Positions 55,933-64,000 of a DNA stretch of 64,000 nt are shown in pieces; the stretch's first letter is position 1; every line of letters begins with the position of its first letter. Below the pieces are notes generated by a model. It worked only from the letters and a program-made list of their open reading frames with translations. It did not search any database and was not told the DNA's origin. Source of the DNA: an uncultured Gammaproteobacteria bacterium (GTDB lineage Bacteria > Pseudomonadota > Gammaproteobacteria > UBA4575); contig OX638335.1 in NCBI GenBank assembly GCA_951812785.1, positions 1,913,712 through 1,977,711 of the forward strand, written 5' to 3'. Position numbers and translations under genes: made by a program.

Positions 55933-58253
55933 TACTTAAATACTCCTGGATGAATTTTTTCGGCTTGTTTTAAAATCTCAGCATCAGTTGCTTCTACGCT
56001 CTGATTGCGAGGATCTTCCCGCCATTTTTTAATATACCCTTCCTTACCACCCCATTCCTCAAGTAAGGCTTGCTTACGCATTTTCTTGTTAGCTTTTTCT
56101 ACTTCCACCAAACAAGAATAGAAAGTTGGACTGTTACCAAAGTCAGTCAACATTTCTGAGTTCAATGCATTAATGTTCACACCTCCGGGTGTATTACTGC
56201 CTTTGAACTGTTTTTGTGTAGAACACATACCTGACAACATACCTTCAATAATGACAACATAGGCATAAGTCTCACCACGGTCGTTATACAAACGACATAA
56301 GTCACCATCTTGCAACTTACGCTTAGATGCTTCTTCAGGACTCAACTCAACAGTTGGGCGCGACATCATTGCTTGTAAGCGCGGCACTGATTGAAATGAA
56401 TCACCAATGAAGTAATGCGATGCGCTACTTAATACCTGTAACGGATACTTATCTCGCTTAGGGTCTTCTTGGCCTTCAATTTCAGGAACATACGTGGGTA
56501 ATGGGTCAACACCTTGCTTTTTTAAAGCCTCACTGTAAATCTCAATTTTACCACTTTTTGTTGGCCAACCATTCTTGAGGAAGTTTCTGCGATCACTATC
56601 AGTATTAGCACGCGCCCAGCCGTTCTTCTTCAAACCTTCAAATGTAATACCTTCCATTAACGGATTAACTTCATCTTGAACTAAAATGTCTCGAATGATT
56701 TCCTCATCAGTTTGAGTAAATGCATTGTCAGTATCTTTGTCATACCCCATCTTTTTAGCCAACATACGGAATAGTTCAGAGTTACGTACACTCTCACCTA
56801 ACGGCTCAATAATTGGCTCATTCATTACGTAATACCAATTACCATAAGTCGCTACTAAATCTTGGCGTTCTAACTGAGTATCAGCAGGCAATACGATATC
56901 TGCATAATCACAAGTATCTGTCCAAAATGTCTCATGCACCGTCACTTGCAAATCATCACGCATTAATCCATTCCGTACGCCATTCGTGTTTGGCGCACAG
57001 TTAGCCGGGTCAGAGTTATAAATAAAGATAGACTTAATAGGTGGATCTAATTGCTCCCCGTCAGCCCCTATATTGTCATCTAATGCTCGTCCAATCTGGA
57101 CCATACTCAATTGACGTTTTGATGCACGATCTCCCAAGTCAGGTCTGTGTAATTTATTCATGTCATGACGCAACCACATTTCTTCTAGGTTGCCGAAGCT
57201 AGCACCTCCACAGCGATGTCTCCATGAACCAGTAATACATGGCAGTAACAAAACTGATTTACACATTTGGCCTGCATTTTGGTGACGATTAAGCCCGTAG
57301 TTCGCACGAATCACAGAAATCTTAGCTGACGCATACTCTTTTGCTAATTTCTCAATATCAGCTGCAGGTACGCCAGTGATTTGCTCAACTTTATCTAAAG
57401 GGTAATCAGGTAACTTAGTTTCGAGTAATGCTTCCCAACCAAGCGTTTGCTCTTTCAGGAACTCCAAATCATGCATATCATTATCAACGATGACTTTCAT
57501 CATCCCCAGCACTAAAGCAGCATCTGTTCCAGGTTTGGGTTGAATATGCCAATCTGCCATCATGGTGGTACGCGTTTGACGTGGGTCAATCACTACTAAC
57601 TTTGCACCACGCTGTTTCGCCTCACGAATAAATGGAATGGCGTGAACACCTGTACTGACTAAATTTGCCCCCCAAAGAATAATATAATCCGCTTCTTGTG
57701 CCGCTTCATGAATAGATGTGTTGGAATGTGCCATACCATATGTATGTAACCCTGCCCACATGGCTGCATAAATACAAATAGATTGCTCTAATCGTGCTGC
57801 TTCCATTTTGTTCCAGAAGCGTGTGTCCATTGTCCAGTAACCCACCATACCCATGGTGCCTGAATAGGAATACGGTTGAACGGCTTCGGAACCATATTTC
57901 TCAATGGTTTCTTTGAAATTATTAGTAATTGTTTCTAATGCTTCATCCCAACTAATGCGCTCAAATTTCGCACCAGGCCCTTTTGGCCCTACGCGCTTAT
58001 GTGGATACATCACTCTGTTATCGTTATAAACAAAATCAAGATAGTGATTTACTTTGTTGCACAAGTAACCACGTGTAATAGGATGCGTGGGATCACCTTG
58101 CACACGTACTGCTTTGCCTGTGGAATCGTCTCGTGTCACCAACATTGAGCATGAATCCGGGCAATCATGTGGGCAAAATGAATGGTGAACTGAAAAACCT
58201 TCTGGGACTTTTATACGATCTTTGACTTCCGTAATCTTGATATTGTCTGTCAT
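55932..58253 (-). CDS. Molybdopterin oxidoreductase (DMSO reductase superfamily, BisC/FdhF-like)
   Basis: 773 residues, cytoplasmic: no Tat or Sec signal. [4Fe-4S] Cys at 27, 31, 35 and 65 in CPHDCPDSC followed by GYLCNKVNHY. Molybdopterin-binding features include NSDPANCAPN, DTCDYADIVLPADTQLE and a C-terminal molydop-binding domain. A Cys in LEQSICIYA is a possible metal ligand, but this is unproven. With the flavin/Fe-S partner it forms an NAD(P)H-linked soluble complex; formate, a sulphur compound or a hydratase-type substrate are all open. A strong AGGAGG precedes the ATG at 58253. Confidence 0.85.
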   Translation of the reverse strand: MTDNIKITEVKDRIKVPEGFSVHHSFCPHDCPDSCSMLVTRDDSTGKAVRVQGDPTHPITRGYLCNKVNHYLDFVYNDNRVMYPHKRVGPKGPGAKFERISWDEALETITNNFKETIEKYGSEAVQPYSYSGTMGMVGYWTMDTRFWNKMEAARLEQSICIYAAMWAGLHTYGMAHSNTSIHEAAQEADYIILWGANLVSTGVHAIPFIREAKQRGAKLVVIDPRQTRTTMMADWHIQPKPGTDAALVLGMMKVIVDNDMHDLEFLKEQTLGWEALLETKLPDYPLDKVEQITGVPAADIEKLAKEYASAKISVIRANYGLNRHQNAGQMCKSVLLLPCITGSWRHRCGGASFGNLEEMWLRHDMNKLHRPDLGDRASKRQLSMVQIGRALDDNIGADGEQLDPPIKSIFIYNSDPANCAPNTNGVRNGLMRDDLQVTVHETFWTDTCDYADIVLPADTQLERQDLVATYGNWYYVMNEPIIEPLGESVRNSELFRMLAKKMGYDKDTDNAFTQTDEEIIRDILVQDEVNPLMEGITFEGLKKNGWARANTDSDRRNFLKNGWPTKSGKIEIYSEALKKQGVDPLPTYVPEIEGQEDPKRDKYPLQVLSSASHYFIGDSFQSVPRLQAMMSRPTVELSPEEASKRKLQDGDLCRLYNDRGETYAYVVIIEGMLSGMCSTQKQFKGSNTPGGVNINALNSEMLTDFGNSPTFYSCLVEVEKANKKMRKQALLEEWGGKEGYIKKWREDPRNQSVEATDAEILKQAEKIHPGVFK

Positions 58254-58304
58254 ATGCTGCTGACCTCCTCTACGCTTGAATCTATCGCTTATTATTGTGT
58301 TTAT

Positions 58305-58340
58305 TTGTAGTACTAGCTCATTACTAGCAACATACTACAA
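58305..58340. promoter_or_regulatory. Inverted repeat upstream of the molybdopterin oxidoreductase gene
   Basis: TTGTAGTA (58305-58312) and TACTACAA (58333-58340) form an 8-bp dyad with a 20-base spacer that itself contains a repeated TACTAGC-like word. It lies 52-87 bp upstream of the start, a plausible operator position. Confidence 0.4.
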
Positions 58341-58412
58341 GCCCATTTTTAGAACAACTTATGGTGCTTATTTTTGATGAATGTAAAGCAAATTAGCAAC
58401 CCATTGCCATAA

Positions 58413-59486
58413 TTACCATAGGGGCATCTGATCGTCTTCAATCGCCTCAGAATCAAGTACTAAATTTGAAATAGAAACGCCCAATAAACGTACCGGCAAA
58501 TTCTTAACTACAGCATTTTCTAGCAACGGCGGAATAACAGCTATAATCGACTTTGCATCACGGAATCCTGTTTTAGTAGAATAGCTACGCGTGACTTGAG
58601 TAAAGTCAGAAAACTTCACTTTGATAGTGACAGTTTTCCCTAGCCCACCAAATTTCTTCAATTGTTGCTCTAACTCAATACACTGTGTCTCGAACACTTT
58701 GAGCATTTCATCTTGAAAGTGTAAATCTACCTCAAAGGTATCTTCAGTCCCTACCGATTTTCGTAAACGGCCAGCTTCTACAGCTCGAGTATCAATGCCA
58801 CGCGAGGCATTGTAATAATACTGAGCTGATTTACCAAAAATTGGCTGCAACGCTTCCAATTCCCAGGTCGCTAAATCTGCGCCAGTGTATATGCCTAGTC
58901 CTTGCATCTTTTCCTCGGTGGCCGGACCCACTCCAAAAAATTCACAAATGGTGAGCTTTTTTACAAACGCCAGGCCTTCTTTGGACGAGATATAAAACAA
59001 GCCATCTGGCTTACCCCGATCTGATGCAATCTTGGCAAGAAATTTGTTATAGGACACACCAGCGGATGCTGTTAGCCGTGTCTCTCTTTTAATCCGTTGG
59101 CGGATATCTTTTGCGATCAACATACTTGAGCCTGCACGCGCAATCTCCTCAGTAACATCAAGAAACGCTTCATCCAGTGCCAGCGGCTCAATAATATTAG
59201 TATATTTTCGCAGAATGTCTTGAATTTGGAGCGAAATTTCGCGATATATCTGAAATCTAGGCCGAACAAAAATTGCCTGCGGACATTTACGCTTAGCGGT
59301 TGCACAGGCCATTGCCGAGTGAATGCCAAATTTTCGTGCTTCATAACTACAGGTGGCTACTACACCACGATGATCAGGGTCGCCTCCCACCACCAACGGT
59401 TTATTGCGATATTCAGGAAAATCGCGTTGCTCAACTGATGCATAAAAAGCATCCATATCTATGTGGATAATGCTGCGATCAGACAT
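58413..59486 (-). CDS. dinB: DNA polymerase IV (Y-family)
   Basis: 357 residues, normal length. Catalytic motifs are IHIDMDAFYASVEQRD at the N-terminus and LALDEAFLDVTE near residue 105; the helix-hairpin-helix region (FFGVGPATEEKMQGLGI) and the little-finger domain follow. Error-prone translesion synthesis. Single gene, no LexA box searched with confidence. Confidence 0.95.
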   Translation of the reverse strand: MSDRSIIHIDMDAFYASVEQRDFPEYRNKPLVVGGDPDHRGVVATCSYEARKFGIHSAMACATAKRKCPQAIFVRPRFQIYREISLQIQDILRKYTNIIEPLALDEAFLDVTEEIARAGSSMLIAKDIRQRIKRETRLTASAGVSYNKFLAKIASDRGKPDGLFYISSKEGLAFVKKLTICEFFGVGPATEEKMQGLGIYTGADLATWELEALQPIFGKSAQYYYNASRGIDTRAVEAGRLRKSVGTEDTFEVDLHFQDEMLKVFETQCIELEQQLKKFGGLGKTVTIKVKFSDFTQVTRSYSTKTGFRDAKSIIAVIPPLLENAVVKNLPVRLLGVSISNLVLDSEAIEDDQMPLW

Positions 59487-59675
59487 TGGCTAGAAACAGC
59501 ACATAACGTGAATGATTTACCAGGGTTAATAATTAACTATTCGTTTAGCTCACAAAGTTGACTGATCTCGTTGACCCGCACTGTAGTAATCCGTAGCATT
59601 TAGCCCATCGAATTAAAACCGTACAAAAATAATAACGATCACTATTGATCACCCATTACTTTTGGAGACACTATA

Positions 59676-60227
59676 ATGAGCAGTTCAAATTCAAATCTAC
59701 CAATAATTTTATTGGTAGTAATAGCAATTTTAGCTTTAGGCGGATTCTATTACGTTGACCGTACTTCTACTACAACCGATATCGCTGCCATCACAGATAG
59801 CGCTGACACAGAGAGCATGGTCAAATCTAAAAAGAAATATGAAGCAGATAAATCTGCATTTTCTCACTCTGGCTATACAGGCTCCGTTAAAAGTTATCTT
59901 TCAAAATTTAGCGATGGTGCACCTAAACCAACTAAAGATGTAAAACAACATTCTGGTTATAGTGGAAGTGCCGACGAATATGTGGCTGAGCATAGCAGCG
60001 ATGAAATTGCCATGTTGGAATCAAACGCCAGCCATCACTCCGGATTTAGTGGCTCAATGAAAGATTACGCCGCGGGTAAATTCAGTACTCGTAGTGCTCC
60101 AGCAGCAAGCAAATCTAGTAGTACAGCTAAAACTTCAACTGCACCAAAAACTAGCAGCAGTTCTAACGCTAGCTCCCACTCTGGATACGAAGGCTCTGTT
60201 AACGATTACTTAAACAAGTACAAATAA
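59676..60227 (+). CDS. Membrane-anchored protein with four HSGYxGSxxxY repeats, unknown function
   Basis: 183 residues. A membrane anchor at about 9-26 is followed by a Ser/Thr/Lys-rich stalk. Four near-identical motifs occur at 64-75, 92-103, 121-132 and 168-179: HSGYTGSVKSYL, HSGYSGSADEYV, HSGFSGSMKDYA and HSGYEGSVNDYL. The last ends the protein. Spacing is 28, 29 and 47 residues. The tail is probably periplasmic and flexible. Clear GGAG Shine-Dalgarno at 59663. No family recognised; metal, heme or glycan binding by the His/Tyr motifs is only a guess. Confidence 0.75.
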   Translation: MSSSNSNLPIILLVVIAILALGGFYYVDRTSTTTDIAAITDSADTESMVKSKKKYEADKSAFSHSGYTGSVKSYLSKFSDGAPKPTKDVKQHSGYSGSADEYVAEHSSDEIAMLESNASHHSGFSGSMKDYAAGKFSTRSAPAASKSSSTAKTSTAPKTSSSSNASSHSGYEGSVNDYLNKYK

Positions 60228-60240
60228 TCATCTAGTAAAT

Positions 60241-60948
60241 CTAGTTGACTGGCAGTTTCGCACGTAATTCATCTCTATCGAACCACCAGCTGCTGCCTAC
60301 AATCGCATCAATCATTTTACCTAGACGAGTAAACATCTCGTCTAGGTTATTCAATTCTAGCATTTCAATCCATATTTGAATTGACTCTTCATCTTCAATG
60401 TCGCGATGCCTTTTAGCCACCACAGCAATTAGCTGCTTAGCTAAAAACATTAAACTTTCTTTTTCTTCATCTTTACTACGCAACTCAGCGAGATATAACG
60501 CCGCAACACTTGCTACTGCAGCACCATCTGAGTTGTCTGGTGTTTCATCAATAATGTAAGACAACATATCTACCGATAATGCAGATTCCACGGGGTAGGT
60601 CACCGCTAACCAACACGCATGCCCAAGCGCTGTAATTGAGTCATCCTGTTCTGACAAATAAAGTAATTCACATGCTTCCACTGCCTGTTGGAAACATTCA
60701 CTTTGTATAAACGTTTTAACTAATGGGCGAGCTTCTTGCCAACAAGTGACATGCTTACCTAAGCCTAATTGAGCTCTGGCTATATTCAGTTTCACTTTAG
60801 CCACATCAACCAAGTCAGCCTTGTCACCTAACTCGGCTAGCTGCTGCATAAGTTGCTGTATTTCTTTTTCAAAAAATACATGTGCGTCACCCAAGTCTTG
60901 ACCACTAATGGTTTCTGACATCGCTTTGGAAAGAATTTCTCTACTCAT
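60241..60948 (-). CDS. Helical protein of unknown function
   Basis: 235 residues, acidic, Leu/Ala-rich, mostly helical by composition; no signal, membrane segment or catalytic motif seen. TPR-like spacing of alanines and large residues (VKLNIARAQLGLGKHVTCWQ, QAVEACELLYLS) suggests a solenoid. Convergent with the HSGYxGS-repeat gene, 13 bp apart. Not recognised. Confidence 0.6.
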   Translation of the reverse strand: MSREILSKAMSETISGQDLGDAHVFFEKEIQQLMQQLAELGDKADLVDVAKVKLNIARAQLGLGKHVTCWQEARPLVKTFIQSECFQQAVEACELLYLSEQDDSITALGHACWLAVTYPVESALSVDMLSYIIDETPDNSDGAAVASVAALYLAELRSKDEEKESLMFLAKQLIAVVAKRHRDIEDEESIQIWIEMLELNNLDEMFTRLGKMIDAIVGSSWWFDRDELRAKLPVN

Positions 60949-61113
60949 ATAAATACAACTTTAATTAATAAAAGGTTTTGAAAAAGTTAGCGAACAAGCT
61001 GAAACTAGAATAAAAATTACTCGTATAGATGCAGTTTATACGTACGACATAAAGTTTTAGAGATGATTTTAAACTAACTATTAAGCCTTAATATGGGGAT
61101 TCATCAGACAAAA

Positions 61114-61140
61114 AAAAAGCCCCCAAGATGGGGGCTTTTT
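61114..61140. terminator. Strong bidirectional terminator after the AlkB-like gene
   Basis: AAAAAGCCCCC - aagat - GGGGGCTTTTT: 11-bp perfect stem with A and T tracts, 20 bp beyond the leftward gene that stops at 61161. Confidence 0.92.
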
Positions 61141-61160
61141 AATTTCAACATGATGGTACG

Positions 61161-62303
61161 TTAAGCGTAGTTAGCGATCTGATTCATTTCAGCAGCTACT
61201 TTGCGCTCGCCTTCAGATGCCATCTCATCATCCCACTTGTTCATCTGCTCTTTCATGTACTTATGCCATATCGGCGGTAACAATGCCAATGCAAACAGCG
61301 TGAAGTACCCGCGACCACAATTCGGAGAGCCTACTTCGTCTAACTCCCAAAAATGGGTCTCGCCACGGTCGTGGTGATCACCTTGACGACCAATCTCAAT
61401 GAAAAACCAGCTAGTGAATGCCGTGCTGTTATCCCAACTATGTCGATAATCAATCGGCTGACCTTTCTCGCGAATTAAACCGTAGTGCTCAAGGTAGTTC
61501 AATGCTTCTAACTCAAAGTTAGAGATCAACCACACGATCGCTAAGCACCCTATGCCTATCCAGCCACCCACAAACCAGAACAATAAAACGGTGGGTAATG
61601 CCATGAAGTATCCTCGGATCCAGCGGTTCTGCCATGATAAAAATGGTACGCCTAGTCTTTCTAAACGTTGCTTCTCCATCACGAATAAGAATTTACTTTG
61701 CCCTATGCCAGACAGTGGGTAATGCTTGTATAGGCTTCTTCCTCGCGGCGCAGTCGCCGGATCATCTACATGACCTAGCTCTAAGTGATGGTTGTATACG
61801 TGGGCATAGCAGAAGTGTGCCTTGCCTGATAACGCCATCATCCAGCGCGCAATCACAAAGCTGAAGCCTTTGGTATGTGCCAACTCATGACCGTAGATAA
61901 TCCCGATGCCGGCAAAAATACCCGTTGAAATTGTCGCTCCAATTAACTGTGACCCTGTAATGCCATCTTGTATTGTCATGCCTAGTAGGCTTGACTCGAC
62001 AATAGGAACGCCTGTCATGTATTGGAATATGCGCCAAGCTAACACTATCTGTAAGCAGATGAATACACCTAGCATGCCGTACATCACACCATTGTGTAAT
62101 GAGGGAATCCCATACAACTCACCGTCTTCGTCAAAGCCTGCACCCGGGGTTTGGGCTTTGGTTAATGTGTCGATAATAATCCCGACACCCAATAGTGCTA
62201 CGCCTGTCCATACCCATGGACCGCCCGCTAACACACCAAACATCGCCGCTAATATCAGCAATGGTGCTAAAAAATAACGCACATTAATTAAAATTTTCTT
62301 CAT
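61161..62303 (-). CDS. AlkB/XylM-like membrane di-iron monooxygenase
   Basis: 380 residues from ATG 62303, which has AAGGAGG at ideal distance; an in-frame start eight codons upstream is less likely. Six or so membrane segments. Histidine boxes: HELAH (139-143), HVYNHH (168-173), NYLEHYG with His273, and a third box RQGDHH (306-311) where AlkB/XylM have RHSDHH. DDPATAPRG (180-188) is XylM-like. It should hydroxylate alkanes, alkyl-aromatics or related hydrophobic carbon. No rubredoxin or reductase gene is adjacent. It is divergent from a MerR-family regulator gene. Confidence 0.85.
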   Translation of the reverse strand: MKKILINVRYFLAPLLILAAMFGVLAGGPWVWTGVALLGVGIIIDTLTKAQTPGAGFDEDGELYGIPSLHNGVMYGMLGVFICLQIVLAWRIFQYMTGVPIVESSLLGMTIQDGITGSQLIGATISTGIFAGIGIIYGHELAHTKGFSFVIARWMMALSGKAHFCYAHVYNHHLELGHVDDPATAPRGRSLYKHYPLSGIGQSKFLFVMEKQRLERLGVPFLSWQNRWIRGYFMALPTVLLFWFVGGWIGIGCLAIVWLISNFELEALNYLEHYGLIREKGQPIDYRHSWDNSTAFTSWFFIEIGRQGDHHDRGETHFWELDEVGSPNCGRGYFTLFALALLPPIWHKYMKEQMNKWDDEMASEGERKVAAEMNQIANYA

Positions 62304-62389
62304 CCGTACCTCCTTAACAGTCACCACTCAAAGCATGATATAGAATAAGTGCTTAATAGTTGGCGTTAACTATAGCAAAACCATTCCCA

Positions 62390-62407
62390 ATTACCAATAT
62401 TGGTAAT
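62390..62407. promoter_or_regulatory. 18-bp perfect palindrome, putative operator
   Basis: ATTACCAATATTGGTAAT is self-complementary and lies 87 bp upstream of the AlkB-like start. Confidence 0.5.
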
Positions 62408-62416
62408 CTTTTGTCT

Positions 62417-62440
62417 TGTACATTCCGATGACAATGTACT
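62417..62440. promoter_or_regulatory. TGTACA-N12-TGTACT, putative LitR/CarH-type operator
   Basis: As recalled, LitR/PplR-type regulators bind T(G/A)TACA-N12-TGTA(C/T)A; this site matches all but the last base and has the exact 12-base spacing. It overlaps a GTACATT/AATGTAC dyad. It sits between the AlkB-like gene and the LitR-like gene. Confidence 0.55.
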
Positions 62441-62445
62441 AAAAT

Positions 62446-62464
62446 TGTCCGATATAGTCGGACA
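62446..62464. promoter_or_regulatory. 7-bp dyad TGTCCGA-tatag-TCGGACA
   Basis: Perfect inverted repeat with 5-base spacer, 51 bp before the regulator start. Possible autoregulatory site. Confidence 0.45.
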
Positions 62465-62515
62465 TAAGAAGTACATAAAGCTGGACAAATACATAACAAA
62501 ACGAGCGCAATCAGA

Positions 62516-63487
62516 ATGGAGACTAATGTCACAAATCCTCAGCACCCTATACAAGTGGTTGCCAGACGCACGGGCTTAACTGCGGATGTCATCCGCGCAT
62601 GGGAAAGACGTTATCAAGCAGTCACTCCACAACGCGCAGCCAACAATCGCCGATTGTATTCGGATCTTGATGTCGAAAAGCTCGGTTTATTAAGAAAAGC
62701 TACCTCGGCAGGTCGCCGTATAGGTGATATTGCCAATCAAGCCATTGACGAGCTTTACGCATTAGTCGAGAACGACGAATCGGCAGCGGCGCAAGCCCGA
62801 AACATTCCTTCAGAGCGTCCAAACACAGGTTCTGTGATGGAACATTTTGAAGAGTGTTTGGATGCCATTAATCATATGCAACCTAGCGCGTTGAAAGCCA
62901 GCTTAGTAAAAGCTGCTAATACATTAGGCATTCCATTTTTATTAGAAGACTTACTGCGACCTCTCATTGCTTATGTTAGAGACGAATGTCGACGCGGCAA
63001 CATGCGTCTGTCTCAGGAAAGAATGGCCACTGCTATGGTACGTTCTTATATGTGTACTTTGACCGCTTCCAAAAATGAACACGACTCCAACTATAATTTA
63101 GTTGTGACTACACCGATGGGGCAGTATTACGATTTAATTGCACTACGCATGGCAGTGGCAGCCAATTTATACGGATGGAATTCTATCTACTTAGGCACTG
63201 AGTTACCTGCCGACGAAATAGTCTACGCTTGTGCGCACACTCGAGCCTCTGCTGTCGCATTAGGCATCGCAAGACCTGCTGACGATCCTCATTTACCCAA
63301 TGTGCTGCGTCAAATCAAAGATTCGCTATCAGGAAGAACTACATTGATTGTATGCGGTAACGCTGTATCAGGTTACACTGAGGTTGTAGAAGAAGTTAAC
63401 GCAGTTGTTGTTCAAGCTATGGGTGAATTAAGACTAGAATTAGATCGCCTAAAGCGTCCCATCTCTGCTTTTCTTGAAGACGAATAA
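62516..63487 (+). CDS. LitR/CarH-like MerR-family regulator with degenerate cobalamin-binding domain
   Basis: 323 residues. An N-terminal MerR winged helix (about 11-55, VVARRTGLTADVIRAWERRY) is followed by a four-helix bundle and a Rossmann-like B12-binding domain (about 190-300). In CarH the light-sensing bundle carries W-x9-EH; here the aligned residues are Cys158, Glu168, Arg169. The cobalamin motif E-x-H-x-x-G aligns with Gln203-Tyr204-Tyr205-Asp206-Leu207-Ile208, so the axial His is replaced. The fold is retained, but canonical adenosylcobalamin sensing looks lost. Divergent from the AlkB-like gene, upstream of fabA by 34 bp. Confidence 0.85.
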   Translation: METNVTNPQHPIQVVARRTGLTADVIRAWERRYQAVTPQRAANNRRLYSDLDVEKLGLLRKATSAGRRIGDIANQAIDELYALVENDESAAAQARNIPSERPNTGSVMEHFEECLDAINHMQPSALKASLVKAANTLGIPFLLEDLLRPLIAYVRDECRRGNMRLSQERMATAMVRSYMCTLTASKNEHDSNYNLVVTTPMGQYYDLIALRMAVAANLYGWNSIYLGTELPADEIVYACAHTRASAVALGIARPADDPHLPNVLRQIKDSLSGRTTLIVCGNAVSGYTEVVEEVNAVVVQAMGELRLELDRLKRPISAFLEDE

Positions 63488-63521
63488 TTAATAATAAATT
63501 TATCAACAAAATAATATCGCT

Positions 63522-64000
63522 ATGACTCGACCCTCTAGTTTCAGTTACGAAGAACTTATCGCTTGTGGCAACGGAGAAATGTTTGGCCCAGGCAATGCTC
63601 AACTTCCAATACCTAACATGTTAATGGTAGACCGTGTAATGACTATTAATGAAGACGGCGGCAACTACAAAAAAGGTAAAATTATTGCCGAACTAGACAT
63701 CAAACCAGAGCTATGGTTCTTTGATTGTCATTTCCCAGGTGACCCAGTGATGCCAGGTTGCTTAGGCCTTGACGCTATGTGGCAGCTAGTTGGATTTTAT
63801 CTAGCCTGGCGCGATAACCCTGGACGAGGACGTGCACTAGGTGTGGGTGAAGTGAAATTCAGCGGGCAAGTATTACCTACTGCTAAAAAAGTTACCTACG
63901 AAATAAATATAAAGAGAATGATCACACGTGGCGTGGCATTGGGTATTGCTGACGGTATTATGTCTGTTGATGAGCGCGAGATTTACCATGCTAAGGATTT
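63522..64000 (+). CDS. fabA: 3-hydroxydecanoyl-ACP dehydratase/isomerase, cut by window end
   Basis: 159 residues visible of the usual about 171. The active-site segment [22 protein letters not shown] holds the catalytic His and, 14 residues on, Asp. It introduces the cis double bond in unsaturated fatty acid synthesis, type II. Close spacing to the upstream regulator gene allows co-transcription. FabA occurrence points to gamma- or alphaproteobacteria. Confidence 0.95.
   Translation, partial: MTRPSSFSYEELIACGNGEMFGPGNAQLPIPNMLMVDRVMTINEDGGNYKKGKIIAELDIKPELWFFDCHFPGDPVMPGCLGLDAMWQLVGFYLAWRDNPGRGRALGVGEVKFSGQVLPTAKKVTYEINIKRMITRGVALGIADGIMSVDEREIYHAKD

Noticed and set aside
59867-60220. DNA direct repeats in the HSGYxGS gene as a separate repeat element
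   Set aside because: The repetition is at protein level with varied codons; no DNA repeat element is needed.

Overview
The window looks like the chromosome of an AT-rich Gram-negative gammaproteobacterium, probably marine or hydrocarbon-associated. FabA, DinB, a Wza/Wzc/Wzx/Wzy-type polysaccharide locus, outer-membrane proteins, an AlkB/XylM-like membrane monooxygenase and a RAYT/REP pair support this. Genus cannot be fixed from the sequence alone. No rRNA, tRNA, CRISPR array, prophage or intact transposase gene was seen.

Bases 1-49803 are a head-to-tail tandem array of one 21,399-bp unit: the last 7,005 bp of unit A (1-7005), complete unit B (7006-28404) and complete unit C (28405-49803). 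The window starts inside unit A, so the true copy number is unknown. Spacing is constant (no net indels), and comparison of all translated proteins shows only two base differences, both missense. Each unit runs from an N-terminally cut SDR gene to a cut O-antigen-ligase-type gene; only unit C continues into the intact ligase (49568-51013). The unit is a nearly complete exopolysaccharide/O-antigen factory: initiating sugar transferase, GalE, FkbM and three other methyltransferases, P-loop kinase-like and nucleotidyltransferase-like proteins, GT4 glycosyltransferases, Wzy, Wzx, a WecG-type transferase, a GDP-mannose 3,5-epimerase-like enzyme, TPR protein, CpsB-type PHP phosphatase, Wzc-type tyrosine kinase/co-polymerase, short Wza-like export protein and an outer-membrane beta-barrel. 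Likely logic: the WcaJ-type enzyme primes undecaprenyl phosphate, glycosyltransferases and methyltransferases build the repeat unit, Wzx flips it, Wzy polymerises it, the kinase/phosphatase pair controls length, and the Wza-like protein plus barrel export it.

Bases 51000-53150 are a REP/RAYT zone. Two identical copies of a gene for a small secreted Ala/Ser/Thr/Asn-rich protein sit in REP-gene-REP-gene-REP order, next to a decayed RAYT transposase flanked by inverted REPs. The middle REP carries the left flank of one outer REP and the right flank of the other, as expected from unequal crossing-over at REPs.

Bases 53150-64000 are ordinary single-copy chromosome: SH3-domain membrane protein, TraB/GumN protein, a flavin/iron-sulphur reductase coupled to a molybdopterin oxidoreductase, DNA polymerase IV, a membrane protein with four HSGYxGS repeats, a helical protein of unknown function, an AlkB/XylM-like monooxygenase divergent from a LitR/CarH-like regulator whose cobalamin/light signature is degenerate, and fabA cut by the window end.
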